The notes below the pieces were generated by a model. The model did not search any database and was not told where the DNA came from. It worked only from the letters and a program-made list of their open reading frames with translations. A stretch of DNA of 64,000 nucleotides from positions 28,562,434 to 28,626,433 of the forward strand of contig NC_053121.1 of NCBI RefSeq assembly GCF_010015445.1, read 5' to 3'. Numbering within the stretch: position 1 is the stretch's first letter; the number at the start of each line of letters is the position of its first letter. Positions 16,601 through 27,733 of the stretch are shown here, in pieces. The position numbers and the translations under genes were made by a program. Source of the DNA: Perca fluviatilis. Lineage: Eukaryota > Chordata > Actinopteri > Perciformes > Percidae.

Positions 16601-19198
16601 AGCATCGGTCTGTTATGAATTAAAGTTAAAGTTATAATTAGCAGACCACAGAATGCCGTCGGATTCAACCAAGCCGTGTAATAAAATAACATAACACTGA
16701 AAGGGCTGACTTTTGTACTTTATTTTTGTTTTAAATTTTTACCAACATTTTGAATGCAGTGCAATGCATGCAGTTTTACTTGTAATTGAGTGTTTCTACA
16801 GTGTGATATCACTACTTTTACTTAAAGGGGCTGTACTCGAAATACTGAAAAAAACTGCGTGCGTGGGATAGAGAGCCGAAGTCACGCCCCTTCCGGTGGA
16901 CCTCATGGGACCGAAACTCAGAAAAAATATGAATGGTAGTGAACGGGGAGAGGCAAATTATTTTTTGATCCCGTTTGAATTGAGCCATGGATTACAAATA
17001 TGATGTTCGTCAATTTAAAAGATAAGTTTTCAACCGAAGAAAGTCTCAGTTAGCCGTAGGTTTGTCATAGTACCACTTAGTTTTGTGTGAAACCGTTCAG
17101 TGAACTACATCTCCCGTCTCACACAATCTACCTCACCTAGCTTGATGATCGGCTTGCTCGCTAGCTAGCTAGCTAGCTAGCTTATCTCTGTTAAACAACA
17201 CATGTAACGTTATCGTAACTGCTGTGTTTTATCCAGTGAAGGGTTTTCAGCAGATAAGCAAAAGAACAAGCAAGACCCTCTGCTCATTAGAGTAACGTTA
17301 CATCCCCGGTACGATACACAGAGACATCGTAGCTTCAGCGAGACATCATCCATGAAGTTTGTAGTCTTTCTAATTACGTATTTTCACAGTCTTATACTTC
17401 AACAGTTTAACAATAAACTGAGACTTTCTTCGGTTGAAAAATAATGTTTTAAATTGACGAACATCATATTTGTAATCCATGGCTCAATTCAAACGAGATC
17501 AAAAAATAATTATTATCTCTCCATTGACTCTAGTTCATACTTTTTCAAAAGATAGGTCCCATTGGCCGGAAGTAGAAAAGCGGGACTTCGGCTCTCTATT
17601 GCCTCCACAAGGATTCCACACAGACCGTTCCCCAATACATACCGTTTTTTATGGCCACATGTACTAACATGCACGTGCAGCTAGACCAGTTGTCAAAACA
17701 AAAAACACAGAAACTCAGATTACAACACACTTAGAGAGTGTGACTTCATTCTCTGCTCAGGATGCCATTACTCACTATATCTTTACATAGCACGTATTTA
17801 TTTGCTGCTATATTAATGTTCTTAATGTTGAGTACAGCCCCGTTAAGTAAATGATTTTAAAAACTTCTTCCAGCACTGGCTAACTGGAGGTGTGAGACTA
17901 ATGTTATTGTACAATAACCGAGATAAAAGCTTATGCTGCAGTGCTAATCTTAAAGGTACCCTGCCACACGTATTCCTTTGTGGAAAAAATGCCTCGGTTA
18001 CCTTGTTTCAAGCCATTCTTGCGTTGTATAGAAAGCCTGCAGGAAGACTCAGCTCGATTTGTGCCAGTTCTCATTAATATTCAACAAGCTAAGCTGCTTG
18101 ACTTTGATTGTCTAACAGCTAGCCAATGAGAGCCTGGCTATCAGCATCCTCTACCCAGCGCAACTGGTCGAGCTCATGAATAGTAATGAGCTCAGGCAAC
18201 GCCACATCAGACTGACCAGCTTTTTTAATTGGCCTGATTTCTCCGCTTAATTCTTTTCAGTGGCTAGAGCTGTCAGAGGAGGTAGCCGTTGATTTATACA
18301 TTCACGACATAACACAAACACATATGGACCTAACATATTAAAAAACAAAAATACAAGTAAAAAACGGTTTTGTGTGCCCTTTTAGTAATACTGTGTTAAA
18401 TGTCATCCTTGTTTGGGTTTGGTTTGAATGGGGAAACCAGCCAGCACATGTTTTAGTGTACCACCATACACACACGTTTGTATTATGCTGGCTTGGCGAT
18501 AAACCTCTCCTGTGAGTGCAGTACCTCATGGTTTGGGTCTCTGACTGTCACAGTGACGCCGAGTTGTGGGTAGTGGGAATACACCTTCAAATCCCAAGGC
18601 TCCAACAAGAAATAACCTGAAGGTAAGATACAGTTTGTATATCAATCCCACACAGTAGTAGTCAAGGCATTATACAGCTTGTAACATTTGAAATAGGGAT
18701 TAGATTGAGCATAAAGAGCATTTACATTAAAATTCATTATATTTAAAGTATACAAAATATAGTATGTAATATACATTCATTGACAAGTTACTGTTAAAAC
18801 AAATGCTCTAAAAATATATACATATATTTGCATGACTATTTGTTGTTAAAGCAAGGAACAAATCAGTTTTCACAAAGACTGTACTTAATCGGCAGTTTGG
18901 AAGTCATAAATGGCCTTTGCACTCGCTGTATTAAGAGACACGCTATCATGGATTTGCCTATAACATCACTGTGTGATTTAACAATCACGTGGCAATTTAC
19001 AGTGCAGTTTTCCAAATCTAATTCTACAGATTGTAAACAACAGGAATATCCCCTTCTCCAGGACTCACCGGTGACCAGCATGTCTTCAGGAATCTCCTCG
19101 ATGATGCATTTTTCCTCCTGCTCTCCGAGATCAAAATACATGGCTGCTGCCAACATCAGGTAACACTGCAGAAGAAAGCCAATGCCTTGCAAACCCAT
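13491..19198 (-). CDS. tmed11: tmed11: p24-family transmembrane cargo receptor, 5 exons, 214 aa
   Basis: Coding exons 5' to 3' on the minus strand: 19198-19069, 18616-18525, 14323-14198, 14010-13864, 13640-13491. They total 645 nt with consistent phases. Seen: a signal peptide at about 1-20, then [17 protein letters not shown], the p24-alpha start of the GOLD domain; the expected disulfide pair C31 and C100; an NST sequon at 104; LDVQVGEH at the GOLD/coiled-coil junction; a coiled coil at about 134-178; a membrane span at about 182-200; and a cytosolic tail with FF (207-208) and KKLV (211-214). Family knowledge: p24 proteins cycle between ER and Golgi, with FF binding COPII and the di-lysine end binding COPI. 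The end [16 protein letters not shown] and the segment DTNSKVLWW are closer to mouse TMED11 than to TMED4/9, as I remember them. An in-frame TAA two codons upstream supports the start. Intron 2 (4.2 kb) is packed with nested transposons. It lies 1.1 kb upstream of rnf212 on the same strand. Confidence 0.93.
13864..14010 (-). CDS. tmed11: tmed11 exon 4 (coiled coil)
   Basis: Encodes [11 protein letters not shown], then a helix with [20 protein letters not shown] and YQR. Acceptor TGCACAG, donor GTAAAT. The VGEH motif and QxYQR end are typical of p24-alpha proteins. Confidence 0.92.
14198..14323 (-). CDS. tmed11: tmed11 exon 3 (GOLD domain, second Cys)
   Basis: Encodes [20 protein letters not shown], then the [13 protein letters not shown] stretch holding the sequon. 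Acceptor CTCTAG, donor GTGAGA. Confidence 0.92.
14927..15105. mobile_element. Small foldback MITE, 25-bp perfect terminal inverted repeats
   Basis: ATAATGTAGAGCGAGGCGGT at 14927 is exactly complementary, with its next five bases, to 15081-15105. Inner segments also pair (CCCCGACAGGG with CCCTGTCGGGG). The flanks show a partial direct repeat, CACGGCTACTT, near 14996 and 15117. Confidence 0.75.
15244..16371. mobile_element. hAT element with perfect 8-bp target duplication
   Basis: Ends TAGGGCTGAACGATTAA and AAAATCGTTCAGCCCTA are inverted repeats, and CTGCGGAT flanks both sides (15236-15243 and 16372-16379). Subterminal regions are rich in GCGATAT/AATCGC repeats. There is no intact transposase, so it is non-autonomous. 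It lies inside the older element in tmed11 intron 2. Confidence 0.85.
16452..16528. repeat. 35-bp-arm hairpin (foldback)
   Basis: Arms 16452-16486 and 16494-16528 pair at 33 of 35 positions around a 7-nt loop. The outer sequence is GGTCCCCCTACAGG. It could fold as an RNA hairpin in the tmed11 pre-mRNA. Confidence 0.85.
16826..17842. mobile_element. TTAA-target transposon with long internal inverted repeats
   Basis: TTAA lies on both sides (16822-16825 and 17843-17846). Ends are AGGGGCTGTACTC and GAGTACAGCCCCG. Long internal segments are inverted copies: the stretch around TTGAGCCATGGATTACAAAT near 16980 returns complemented near 17480, and GAGAGCCGAAGTC near 16871 returns as GACTTCGGCTCTC near 17585. 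It is piggyBac- or Kolobok-like by target site, with no transposase. Confidence 0.75.
17951..18290. other. Possible TTAA-type MITE fragment
   Basis: TTAAAGGTACCCTGCCACAC looks like the start of another TTAA-target element, but I could not find its other end before tmed11 exon 2. Confidence 0.25.
18525..18616 (-). CDS. tmed11: tmed11 exon 2 (GOLD domain)
   Basis: Encodes [20 protein letters not shown] then [11 protein letters not shown]. Acceptor CTTCAG, donor GTACTG. Exon 3 supplies the next conserved residues ([10 protein letters not shown]), which fixes this donor rather than a later one. Confidence 0.87.
19069..19198 (-). CDS. tmed11: tmed11 exon 1 (signal peptide and GOLD start)
   Basis: Encodes the hydrophobic signal [19 protein letters not shown] and the first GOLD strand with C31. 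Donor GTGAGT; ends in phase 1. Confidence 0.92.
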
Positions 19199-22100
19199 TT
19201 TCAGTTAACAATGAGCTATTAAATTACAACACATGTGACGTCCAAATGTTGGCCTGTAGTTCCAGTTTGACGTTTTTTTTTTTTTTTTTTGTAGATCTGC
19301 GAACTCTAGCTCAGGATTGAGGTATTTTTCATCGACTAGCCAAACACTCATGTCCTATAGCGTGTATTTAAAGTGGAAGGCTATAAGGGAGACAGTTTGA
19401 GTGTGAGAAACTCACAGGTGCTGCTTTGTGTGACGAGACATTCTGGTCATTTTGTGACTGGTTAAACTGGGAGCCAATAGCAAAGCTGCTAAGAATAGCG
19501 ATTGACTGGGACTGACTACTTGCTGCAGATACAGATAATCCAACAGTGTGCTCATAATACACCAATATGGAAGTAGGAGTAGCACTCTGGCACATGCAAC
19601 ATTTATATATTTCCTTGCTATTAAACAGAAAATATTTATTGCAGTATACTTGTTTAACACCGCAGTAGACTTGTTTAACACTGCAGTAGACTTATTTCCA
19701 TCGCAGGAACAATTGCCTGCTCTGCATTAACTACACTAAATCCAAAGTGATAAATGTTGAACTGTGCCTTGAGGGATATATCACTAGCTATCAACAAGAT
19801 GCAGGAAGTAACATATCCACGAAGGTGTTTATCCATTTGGTTGTCCCTCTAGGCTGAGAATATGTATGAGCACACTGCTGTGGTATAGTGATTATTAGTT
19901 TATCTTGACAAATTAGACATGCACTTCTCATCTGACCTACTGACTTAATTTTTATTAGTAAAATATGGTATTCACCTTTTTAACCTAGTAACGCAGTAAG
20001 GATTACTAGTCTGTGTCTTTTACCACAGTATGAAAGAAGGTTCAAATGTCTTCAGAAATTGAGTGGCAATTGTAATCCAAACCATTACATACAATAGTTG
20101 CCATATGCTAACCCTAGATGAGGTCACTTTTAAAGTAAACCCCCACACCCCACACACAGAATAAATCCTTCTCATATTTAGCATCTGCAAAAGTTGTTAT
20201 TCCTCAAAGTAAGCAAAGAATCCATTTTTCCTTCTCCTCCCACACTTCAGTGGTTTTACAGAGTGTGAATACTAAATCAATACGTTTAATATACCTGCCA
20301 TTGAAATAATAGATTCAGTTTTAAACTGCAATGGATTTATAGCATGTCTCACTGCAATGTATTACAAAACCGATCTTTTAATGAATACTATCATTAATAT
20401 CTGCAATTTACTGTGAACCACATAGTGCGACTTTAGTTCGTTCTTACAGCAATTCCTTCATTTTGAAACAAATTAAAAAAAATTCCTATGGCAAGAGTAT
20501 TTATCTTGTTGTTTGTTGTATATTATAAACATTATGTGGGGGGACATTTTCCTTTTTTCCTGTATCCTGAGCATACCAAAAAAATCCTGGAAACCTGATT
20601 GGTTATGGCAATAAAATCCCTTGTATTGTATACACACTGCAACATATTCTCATCATATAGTACTGTGTACTTGTATACTTTACACTTACTTCTCTCAGAC
20701 TTAGCTGATGGAACTACTGTTAGGGAAAGCCAGAAAATGAATCTGCTCCTGTTTCTCCTGATTCTCTGTCTCAGTAATTTTCCTCTCCTTCGTCCTTCAA
20801 AACGGAAGGAGAGCTCCCTCTCGCACCAGATGGTTAGTTCTTATTGCTGTTCAATCTGTCAGCGGCAGTAAGCTTTCTGTGTTGCGTGGTGAGAAAGTGG
20901 GTGGGTTGGGGTGGGACATGCTGCACTGGACATCACAGCATGAAGTGTGCTCTGTGAGATTTCAGTCCTCGTGATGTAAATCAACATTTGGTGAACTATT
21001 TTAAATAGTTGGTCAGTACATTCATCAATTTTATGACCAACACTTCATCAGGGCGAATCCTAGCCAACACCGGGGCTTGAACCCAGGTCATCCAGTTAAA
21101 AGCTTTTCTATCTTCACTCAATTGAATCCTGCAGCCCCAGTGTTAGTCATTTCTTTCGAAACCCATATGCAAGTCAGCCCGAATCTGGGGTTCCAATTTA
21201 AAGATCAGGCAATAAGGTCAGGCACTAAAGAAGCATTTTAATCTTTAAAATGGAAAACTCAGTTGTTATTCTGATTATGTGAAGTTTGGCAAAGAGACTC
21301 CAAATATATATAATGTAAATGCAATCTCTCTGCAAGAAACTGTTATCACTGAGGTCACAATAACTTTATTGGCCATACAGGAATCATAGATTTTTTTGTA
21401 CATTTTTAGCTTTTATTTTTTTTTATTTTTTACAAAAAACGTTTGAACTAATATTTCAATATCATAAAGGCATACAACTTATTACTTTCAGATCTGATAT
21501 ACTGTACACCACAGGCAAAAATCCTGTTAATAAATATATTCTTTGTTTTCAGAAAACGATTAATGTCTCTGTGAATATTATGTTTTGAATGCGGGGAGGA
21601 CCGTACATTACTATGTCTGACTCACTTTTCTGCTTGTACTTCTATACTTCTGCTAATGGAACTATTGATGCATCATGTTTTTCCCTGTGCCAGAGCTGCT
21701 ATTATTATGATTTTCTGCTAAGTATTTCTTGGATATAGGGATTTTAGATCTTAAGTATCATTTACTGTATATTGATTTATTTCCAAATCTGCTTGATGGA
21801 AGCTGCTGGGAGTTATAATCCACTGTGGGCAAACAAGTGTGTGTGATCTTCAGAAATGTCCAATTAAAACCCAATTACAATGTGTAAATGTGTTTTTAGT
21901 TGATGTCTATGTTTAAAACAGCGTTGTTCTGTCCCCAGACAATTTAGATAATCTGCCAAAACTGAAGTGGTATCTAATAGCTATTTCGCCAAACTACACC
22001 TCTCTAGTCCTGTCAGATCTATCGATGTGTCTTGAGGATAAGGCATTCTGCAATGTAACAGTCAGACAATCAGTACATTAGTCATTTCCACAGACAGAGG

Positions 22101-22279
22101 GTATAGCCAGGGAGGAAATAAGGGTGTCCGCTTCATCACATTTATGCCTCATGTGAATAAGCCGCAGACCTTTTACTGTTGTTTCTCTGTCTTCGTCCTT
22201 TCCTCCCTTTCCTGGCTTTCCTCTCTTTCTTCTCTCTCCTCTCCTTCCTCTCTTTCTTCTTCCTCCTCTCCTGGCCTAG
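19199..22279. other. spon2 3' UTR and spon2-tmed11 spacer
   Basis: No coding exon was found. Candidate spon2 poly(A) hexamers lie at 21781-21776 and 21370-21365 on the minus strand. The tmed11 promoter must lie at the left end; a TTTAAATA-like box near 19364-19372 is possible but weak. A 20-nt T run is at 19271. Confidence 0.4.
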
Positions 22280-22458
22280 TCATAAACAGTTGTCCGGGAA
22301 GCACTTCCTCTCTTCCTCCAGCAGGGGGCAGGCTAATCCATTGTTGGCTGGGTGCATAATGATGTAGCGTGTGCGGTGCTGCACACCTGAGTCTCCACAC
22401 TTGCTTTTGCACAAGCCCCAAGGAGACCACACTGACACCTCGCAGTCCAGAGGGGTAT
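22280..22458 (-). CDS. spon2: spon2 coding exon 5 (TSP1 repeat)
   Basis: Encodes [20 protein letters not shown] and the rest of the thrombospondin repeat, ending RKCFPDNCL before TGA. Acceptor AATGCAG. A polypyrimidine/purine tract follows the stop. The first downstream AATAAA on this strand is at 21781-21776, so the 3' UTR may be about 500 nt. Confidence 0.95.
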
Positions 22459-25400
22459 CTGCATTAAGAGGAGGGAATTATAACACATTAACATTTAGGC
22501 TGGTTCGTAATGTTGCAGAGTTAGCTTGTGTCTTTCCTCCTTTTGCAATCTACTGTATTTATTGTTTGTAAGTGGTAAATTTTTTTATATTTGTGAGTAT
22601 TAATTAGTATATTGTTAGTTTCTTTTAATAGGTTTGAATGGAAAGGGGGGGGGGGGGAGTAGTCATGAGGGGGAAAATGTTTGCAGCTCTTTATGAACAC
22701 ATGGCTTCTTGTTTGATTGATTCTTGGTAGTGGTTGTGCTGCTGGAGTTACGTGTAAGTGTGACTCTGAATTTTAACCTTCATGTTATGAGTGAGTTTGC
22801 TCACTCATAACTTTGTTAGTGCAGCCCTGCCTCACAGTAAATAGTGCTATCACTTAATAAGCCAACTTCAGCAGATAGGGATTTGGAGCCTTGCTAAAAG
22901 GCACCTCAGCTGTAATACAGTGAAAGGAGGCTCATCATTGAAGTGCGATGTTACATCCTGTCTTTCTTGTTTTGCTCTGATTCTCCCTTTGGTGAACTTG
23001 CTAGGCTACTTCAGCCAACCTTGTTGTGAGCTTCCGTAGAGCTGATCTGTATCACAGACTTAGTTGCCGGTTAAAGAGTAGAAAAGCAGAAGGATGGGAG
23101 GCGATACGGAAGCTACATGGATAGACTGCCGGCTGGAGGGATGGACCAAGCAAGTCAAGTCTCCCTTCTATTAAGGACAGAGGGAAGGATAAGGTGATGC
23201 AATGCTGTAAGATGAAGCAAAGGTGATTTATGTTTTTGTATTTCACAGATTAAACCGATGGTGTTTTCTAATCTATAATGAAAAATGTTGCTCAAGCCCT
23301 GGGGACAAGGCATAAAAGAGACGGAAGGATTAATGCAGGGAAGGAAGGATGAAAACAGACGGAGGGGTAGGGTGGAGCATTGGAATCAAGGCAGGAAACC
23401 CCAACAGATTCCTGGCCCCTCTCTGTTGTTTGTTGTGGGGTAGTCAGGGGAACGGACTCGTAGTCTGTGATGCTTCGTCAAACCTTTACAGTCTACCTGA
23501 ACACTAAATCTGATTACTGTGCTGTTAGCTGTACTGCCAGGTTGACACGCTATCTATTTCATTTTTCCTGTCCCAAAAAAAACCTTTCCTGGTCATGTCA
23601 TCTGTTTAGGCTTTCTGTGGTGATCTATTTATTTATAAAAGGTTATTTTTCCCCTCCTTGGAGAATATCAGTCACACAGTCTGAGTCAGGTTTTTTGAAT
23701 ACTGCATTGTTGGCTTTACTTCTAGTTCAACACACTGATTGTCTTAATTTTTCCAAGCCCTCTTTCTATTCTTACTTGCAGTTGGTCTTTTTTACTGTTA
23801 CCACTAATATGTACAACAGAGAGTCTTAAATTTTAACTGTCTGGGAACCAACACCAACAAAACCCAGCTTCACCTTATGGATCCAGATCTCGTTAAAACA
23901 TAAGTGTCTGTATCCTATTTTGGGTCACGACTCAAATGTTGCTGTACAGAATTATTACCTAGTTTTCTTAAAATGCGCTCTCACTTTCTCAGTCTCGTCT
24001 TTAGAGTTTTCCACTGGATGCCAGATGTGCCCCTGGCATTTTCTGATGCCCTATCTTCACTTGGTTTCTCTGGTTTCTGGTTGGAAGTAATTGAGTTTGT
24101 GTGTGGCCTGTAATGGTTCCCAAATGCTTTCATTTAAGTCAGGAAAAGACTAAGTCCCCAGCTCCAGAGTTCCCGTAAAAAATCTCTTATGTTAGCATTA
24201 TAAACTGTTGTGCAGTGTTTTGTCATCAATTGTTACCCCCACCAAGACAACCCCTTGCACTGTTTTAACACAGGGCTGACTTAATTACCACATCTGTCCT
24301 CTATGTAAGTATAGTCATCATAATTACAGCACCATTCAGTTTTCTTTTTCTTTTTTGTGATCAATCATTTATGACTGTTATTATGCAAGGGCCTTATTGT
24401 CATCAACATTCCACAGTTTACCCAGTGCAAAATTTAGAGTATTTACTTACTTATGAGCTTGTCCTCAATCTCATTTCCTGTTGGCAGTTGGTTGGACTGG
24501 GTGGGCTCCACAGGCAGGCTGATGATCTGATTGGTCTTCTTTATCTTGGTCAGCATTACCTTGGCGATGGGCGGCAGGTGTTTCAGGCGGGGGTAATAAA
24601 AGGAGTTAGCAGGGTGGCTAGGGAAGGAAGAAGTGATCTATGGAGGGGAAATGGACAAGGAATAACCTTGTAAAAGTAGGCATCAACTGTTACACAGTAC
24701 ATGTGACATCCTTTAGTTGTGTTAAAGAGATACATTTTTGGCAAATAAGATCTTTGTGTCTTGAGTAATTTCAAATGGTGATAATGATGATAATAGTTTG
24801 TACTTTCCACTATATACACAGTGTCCTGAACCTTTCATATCTAGGATGAACAAAGCCTTCAAGGCATTTGATTTAGCTTCGTCTTTACACACAAGTGGTA
24901 TAAAACAATGTGGACCTCCTTGCCAACTTTTATCAACAATGTTTAGCTCATGTCCCTGGTTACACGATTAGTGATTTTTGGCTTTAGATTGATGGATGTT
25001 GCCCTTGGCTCAGGCTAACTCACCTGTGTGATTTTGTCCTGTGGGATGGTCTCGAAGTTGGGAGAAGAGAAGGTGAACCCGCTGTCAGTTCCTGCATCGA
25101 ATGGGAAAAGCTCCAGCGACACATTCTCTTTCCAGTGGTCGCCATCACACAGGTCAAAGTTCTCCACACCCACAAACCAGTCCGGGCTTGGAACGAGATG
25201 CACCATAAACGACAGCTGCAGATAAAGAGGAGGAAGTAGACCGTGGGGAGAAGATTGAACATAGAGAGATAGGAAAAAACGAGACCGGGAGAAATGAGGA
25301 GGTTGGTTGAAGTGAGGGATGGAGATAAATAGAGAGAAGCTATAATGCACATAATATTTAATTGCACATTCATATTCATTAATTTATATACTTGATCTAT

Positions 25401-27733
25401 CCATTCATTTAACTTAACAGCTAAGGAACTGCTAGAAGAAAATGTATTCCTTTTGAAGTTACAGTAAAATTTGGACTTTATTAACCTGATTTTGGCTACA
25501 AAACCTCGTCACAACTTTCCTGTAAAGTACTAAAGTACTCCACCAATTTAGTTTTGCTTTCCCATAACATTGTTGGAATCAGTTTTTAAAAGAAGTATCT
25601 AAATTGATGCAGCAGAACCAGAGAGATTTTTACTTCATGCATTTGTCTTTCTTGTTAAAACGTGCCACATATACCCACATATACCCACAGACAGTTTGGT
25701 TTAGATGTGTTATGCTAGTAGTGGGTATTGTAGCCTTAAGCCACTATCCTCAAGTAGAGATGAGGAGTGGGCTACAGAGGTCTGTAAGTTCACTTATTTC
25801 TAGATCCACACCTCCAAATTCTTTCCATTGTCAGATGTGTATTCAGTCCTATTCCTAGTCCAATTAACTCACTCACCTCACTACATGTGGTGTTATTTAA
25901 GTACCAGCATCAGTTTGTTTTGTGTTGGTGAGCATCTTCTGCCTCCAACTGGCCTTTTTCCATTTCTCTCACCTCCAAGACACACTTTCGCCTCCTCCTC
26001 ACTCTGTCTCGTTTCATGTCCAAGCCTAACATTGTGTTTGGTCCAACATGTCCCCAACTTTATGACCTACCCTGAGACTCTTTAGTAGAAAGTTTAACAG
26101 TCAAATCCTGCAGAGTTTTACACAATTTTGTAGAGACATAACTTAAGCTTGCTACATTTGGGAAGCTCTCTTTGGGGTGTAGGATATGGAAAATAACAGC
26201 CTGGAGCTGGTTTTATAGTAGCATTAACTGTTTTGCTGCATCAGCCTAGTTAAAAAAGGCACAATGTGGCTCTTTCTTATAATCTAATGTTTTTTTTTTT
26301 TATAATCAACAATTAGCAGTAGTGTGACAACTTATTACTTGGCTTAAAATACACTTGGGGCATTAACAAATGTTTTTTTAACAACCCTGGCCTCCTTTTT
26401 ATAGTTTTGGCTGTGTTTCTCATAATCGTAGTCCCGTGACATGCAACAGCCTCAACTGTGGTAACAACACCCCTGATCTAGTTTAACCCAGGTATGTAAA
26501 ACACTTACTTGGAAGTCAAACAACAGTGCATGCACCTAAAATGTCCATTATAATGGTATGCTGCTCAACTACAGTAAGTATGGTGGGTCAAAGTTGTACC
26601 AGTTAGGACCTCTGCTAGGTGCATTGCACAGTTGGGCTGATATTTATTACAAAAACTTAAATTTTCACTTCTAAATAATCAGTTTATAATATGGTCAAAC
26701 TGGAAATTTTCATGATCGGTGCACTTGATTCATAGGCTGTGTCTATTAGTAGGATAATATCAATATATTTAAAAGAGTAATGGCTAAAACTACACATGAA
26801 TATAAGAAAAAAAAAATCTGTGGTCCAATAAAAGCTGTGATTGGCAAATTTTTTTAGAAATCCTTTAGGCCTCTGACCTAGGCTAAGGAAAGCATTCTGA
26901 ACATCAGAAAGAGGCCTCTGATATACTCCGTGCCCTGACTGCGAATGAAGGAAACCAGGCGTTGAGAGACTTACATAGGAGTGCCTGGCGAAAACCTCAA
27001 ACTCAGTGTTCATCTGGCCTGTGCCCCCCATAACAGCGGGAGCGGAGAGGATCCCATAAACACTCTGGATGCGTTCGCCGGCCGCCTCGACTTCCTTCAT
27101 AAGCGTCCAGGCCTCGCCTTTCTCTGCAAACTCCCTCACTCCATTGCTGGCAAACTCATTACGCTGCCACATGTGGTAGTCAGAGCTGTGGGTCACCCCT
27201 AAGAGCAGAGAGAGAGGAAAATGAAGCCAGTTGTTGCAACAGGTAGTAGTCAGTTATCAGAGATATCTATATTAACTGCATTAGCCAATAAGGTTGTATT
27301 TCTTGTTTGTTGATATTAATCAAGTTACATAACTTCATATTTTGTATTATATACTGACCAACTAGGACATTTTGCTTCTTTGTATTTACTATTCCTAAAT
27401 TAGCTACCTGTTACTCATACAATCAGTACTGTTTCCCATCTTCTGCCAATACTGGGACCAATGAAATACAATTTGACACCAGTTTGCTGCGCACTTACCA
27501 ATGAGGTTTGACCACTGTGCAGGGGGACGGTAGACAGGATACTGTTTAGGGAAAGCTGCCTGGGTCCACTTGCCGGAAAACGTTAGCCTGTACTGGGCAG
27601 TTTCTGAGGCTGTACACATGGGGACGTCAGTAGGAACAGGCAGCGAATGAACGCCTTGGCCCAGTGTCAGCATCACGACAATCAGGTGGTAGAGTGCCTC
27701 AGAGATGGAGAGGATGTTCCTTGTGGTGTCCAT
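22280..27733 (-). CDS. spon2: spon2 (mindin): secreted spondin-2, 5 coding exons, 338 aa
   Basis: Coding exons 5' to 3' on the minus strand: 27733-27499, 27198-26975, 25215-25024, 24637-24451, 22458-22280. They total 1017 nt and the phases close. Seen: a signal peptide in the first 30 residues (hydrophobic around [12 protein letters not shown]); a Spondin_N domain at about 36-235 with [26 protein letters not shown] and [14 protein letters not shown]; a sequon at N184 (NVS); NSFYYPRLK; and a C-terminal thrombospondin type-1 repeat at about 283-338 with [14 protein letters not shown] and RTRYI, ending DNCL. Family knowledge: spondin-2 is an extracellular matrix protein that binds integrins and acts as a pattern-recognition and opsonic molecule in mammals. 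The WSPW motif is a C-mannosylation site in other TSR proteins. The human protein is about the same length. Teleosts have two copies (spon2a and spon2b); I cannot say which this is. The ATG exon has an acceptor (CCTTCAG) upstream, so transcription starts in a separate 5' exon. Confidence 0.96.
24451..24637 (-). CDS. spon2: spon2 coding exon 4 (spondin end and linker)
   Basis: Encodes [32 protein letters not shown] and a variable linker to EIEDKLI. Acceptor CCATAG, donor GTAAGT. Confidence 0.94.
25024..25215 (-). CDS. spon2: spon2 coding exon 3 (spondin core)
   Basis: Encodes [20 protein letters not shown], then [23 protein letters not shown] and QDKITQ. Acceptor TCTGCAG, donor GTGAGT. This is the most conserved part of the protein. 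Confidence 0.96.
26975..27198 (-). CDS. spon2: spon2 coding exon 2 (spondin domain)
   Basis: Encodes [20 protein letters not shown] through [12 protein letters not shown] to FEVFARHSY. Acceptor CTCTTAG, donor GTAAGT. Confidence 0.95.
27499..27733 (-). CDS. spon2: spon2 coding exon 1 (signal peptide, spondin start)
   Basis: Begins [20 protein letters not shown] and runs to PPAQWSNLI. Donor GTAAGT, phase 1. The exon probably begins at about 27770 after CTACCTTCAG, with a short 5' UTR. Confidence 0.94.

Larger units (their letters stand above)
14597..17878. mobile_element. Old hAT-like element in tmed11 intron 2, host of several nested insertions
   Basis: The left end CAGTTGTGGAA and right end TTCCAGCACTG are inverted terminal repeats of the CAGTG class. 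Next to them are the tracts TAACTAAGTACATTCACTCA and TTTTACTTGTAATTGAGTG, which belong to a repeat common in teleost genomes as I remember it. Flanks GCAAAAAG and GCTAACTG match at only 5 of 8 positions, so the element is old. Other elements at 14927-15105, 15244-16371, 16452-16528 and 16826-17842 interrupt it. Confidence 0.6.

Noticed and set aside
18828..19163. 111-aa plus-strand frame
   Set aside because: It overlaps tmed11 exon 1 antisense and has no features of its own.
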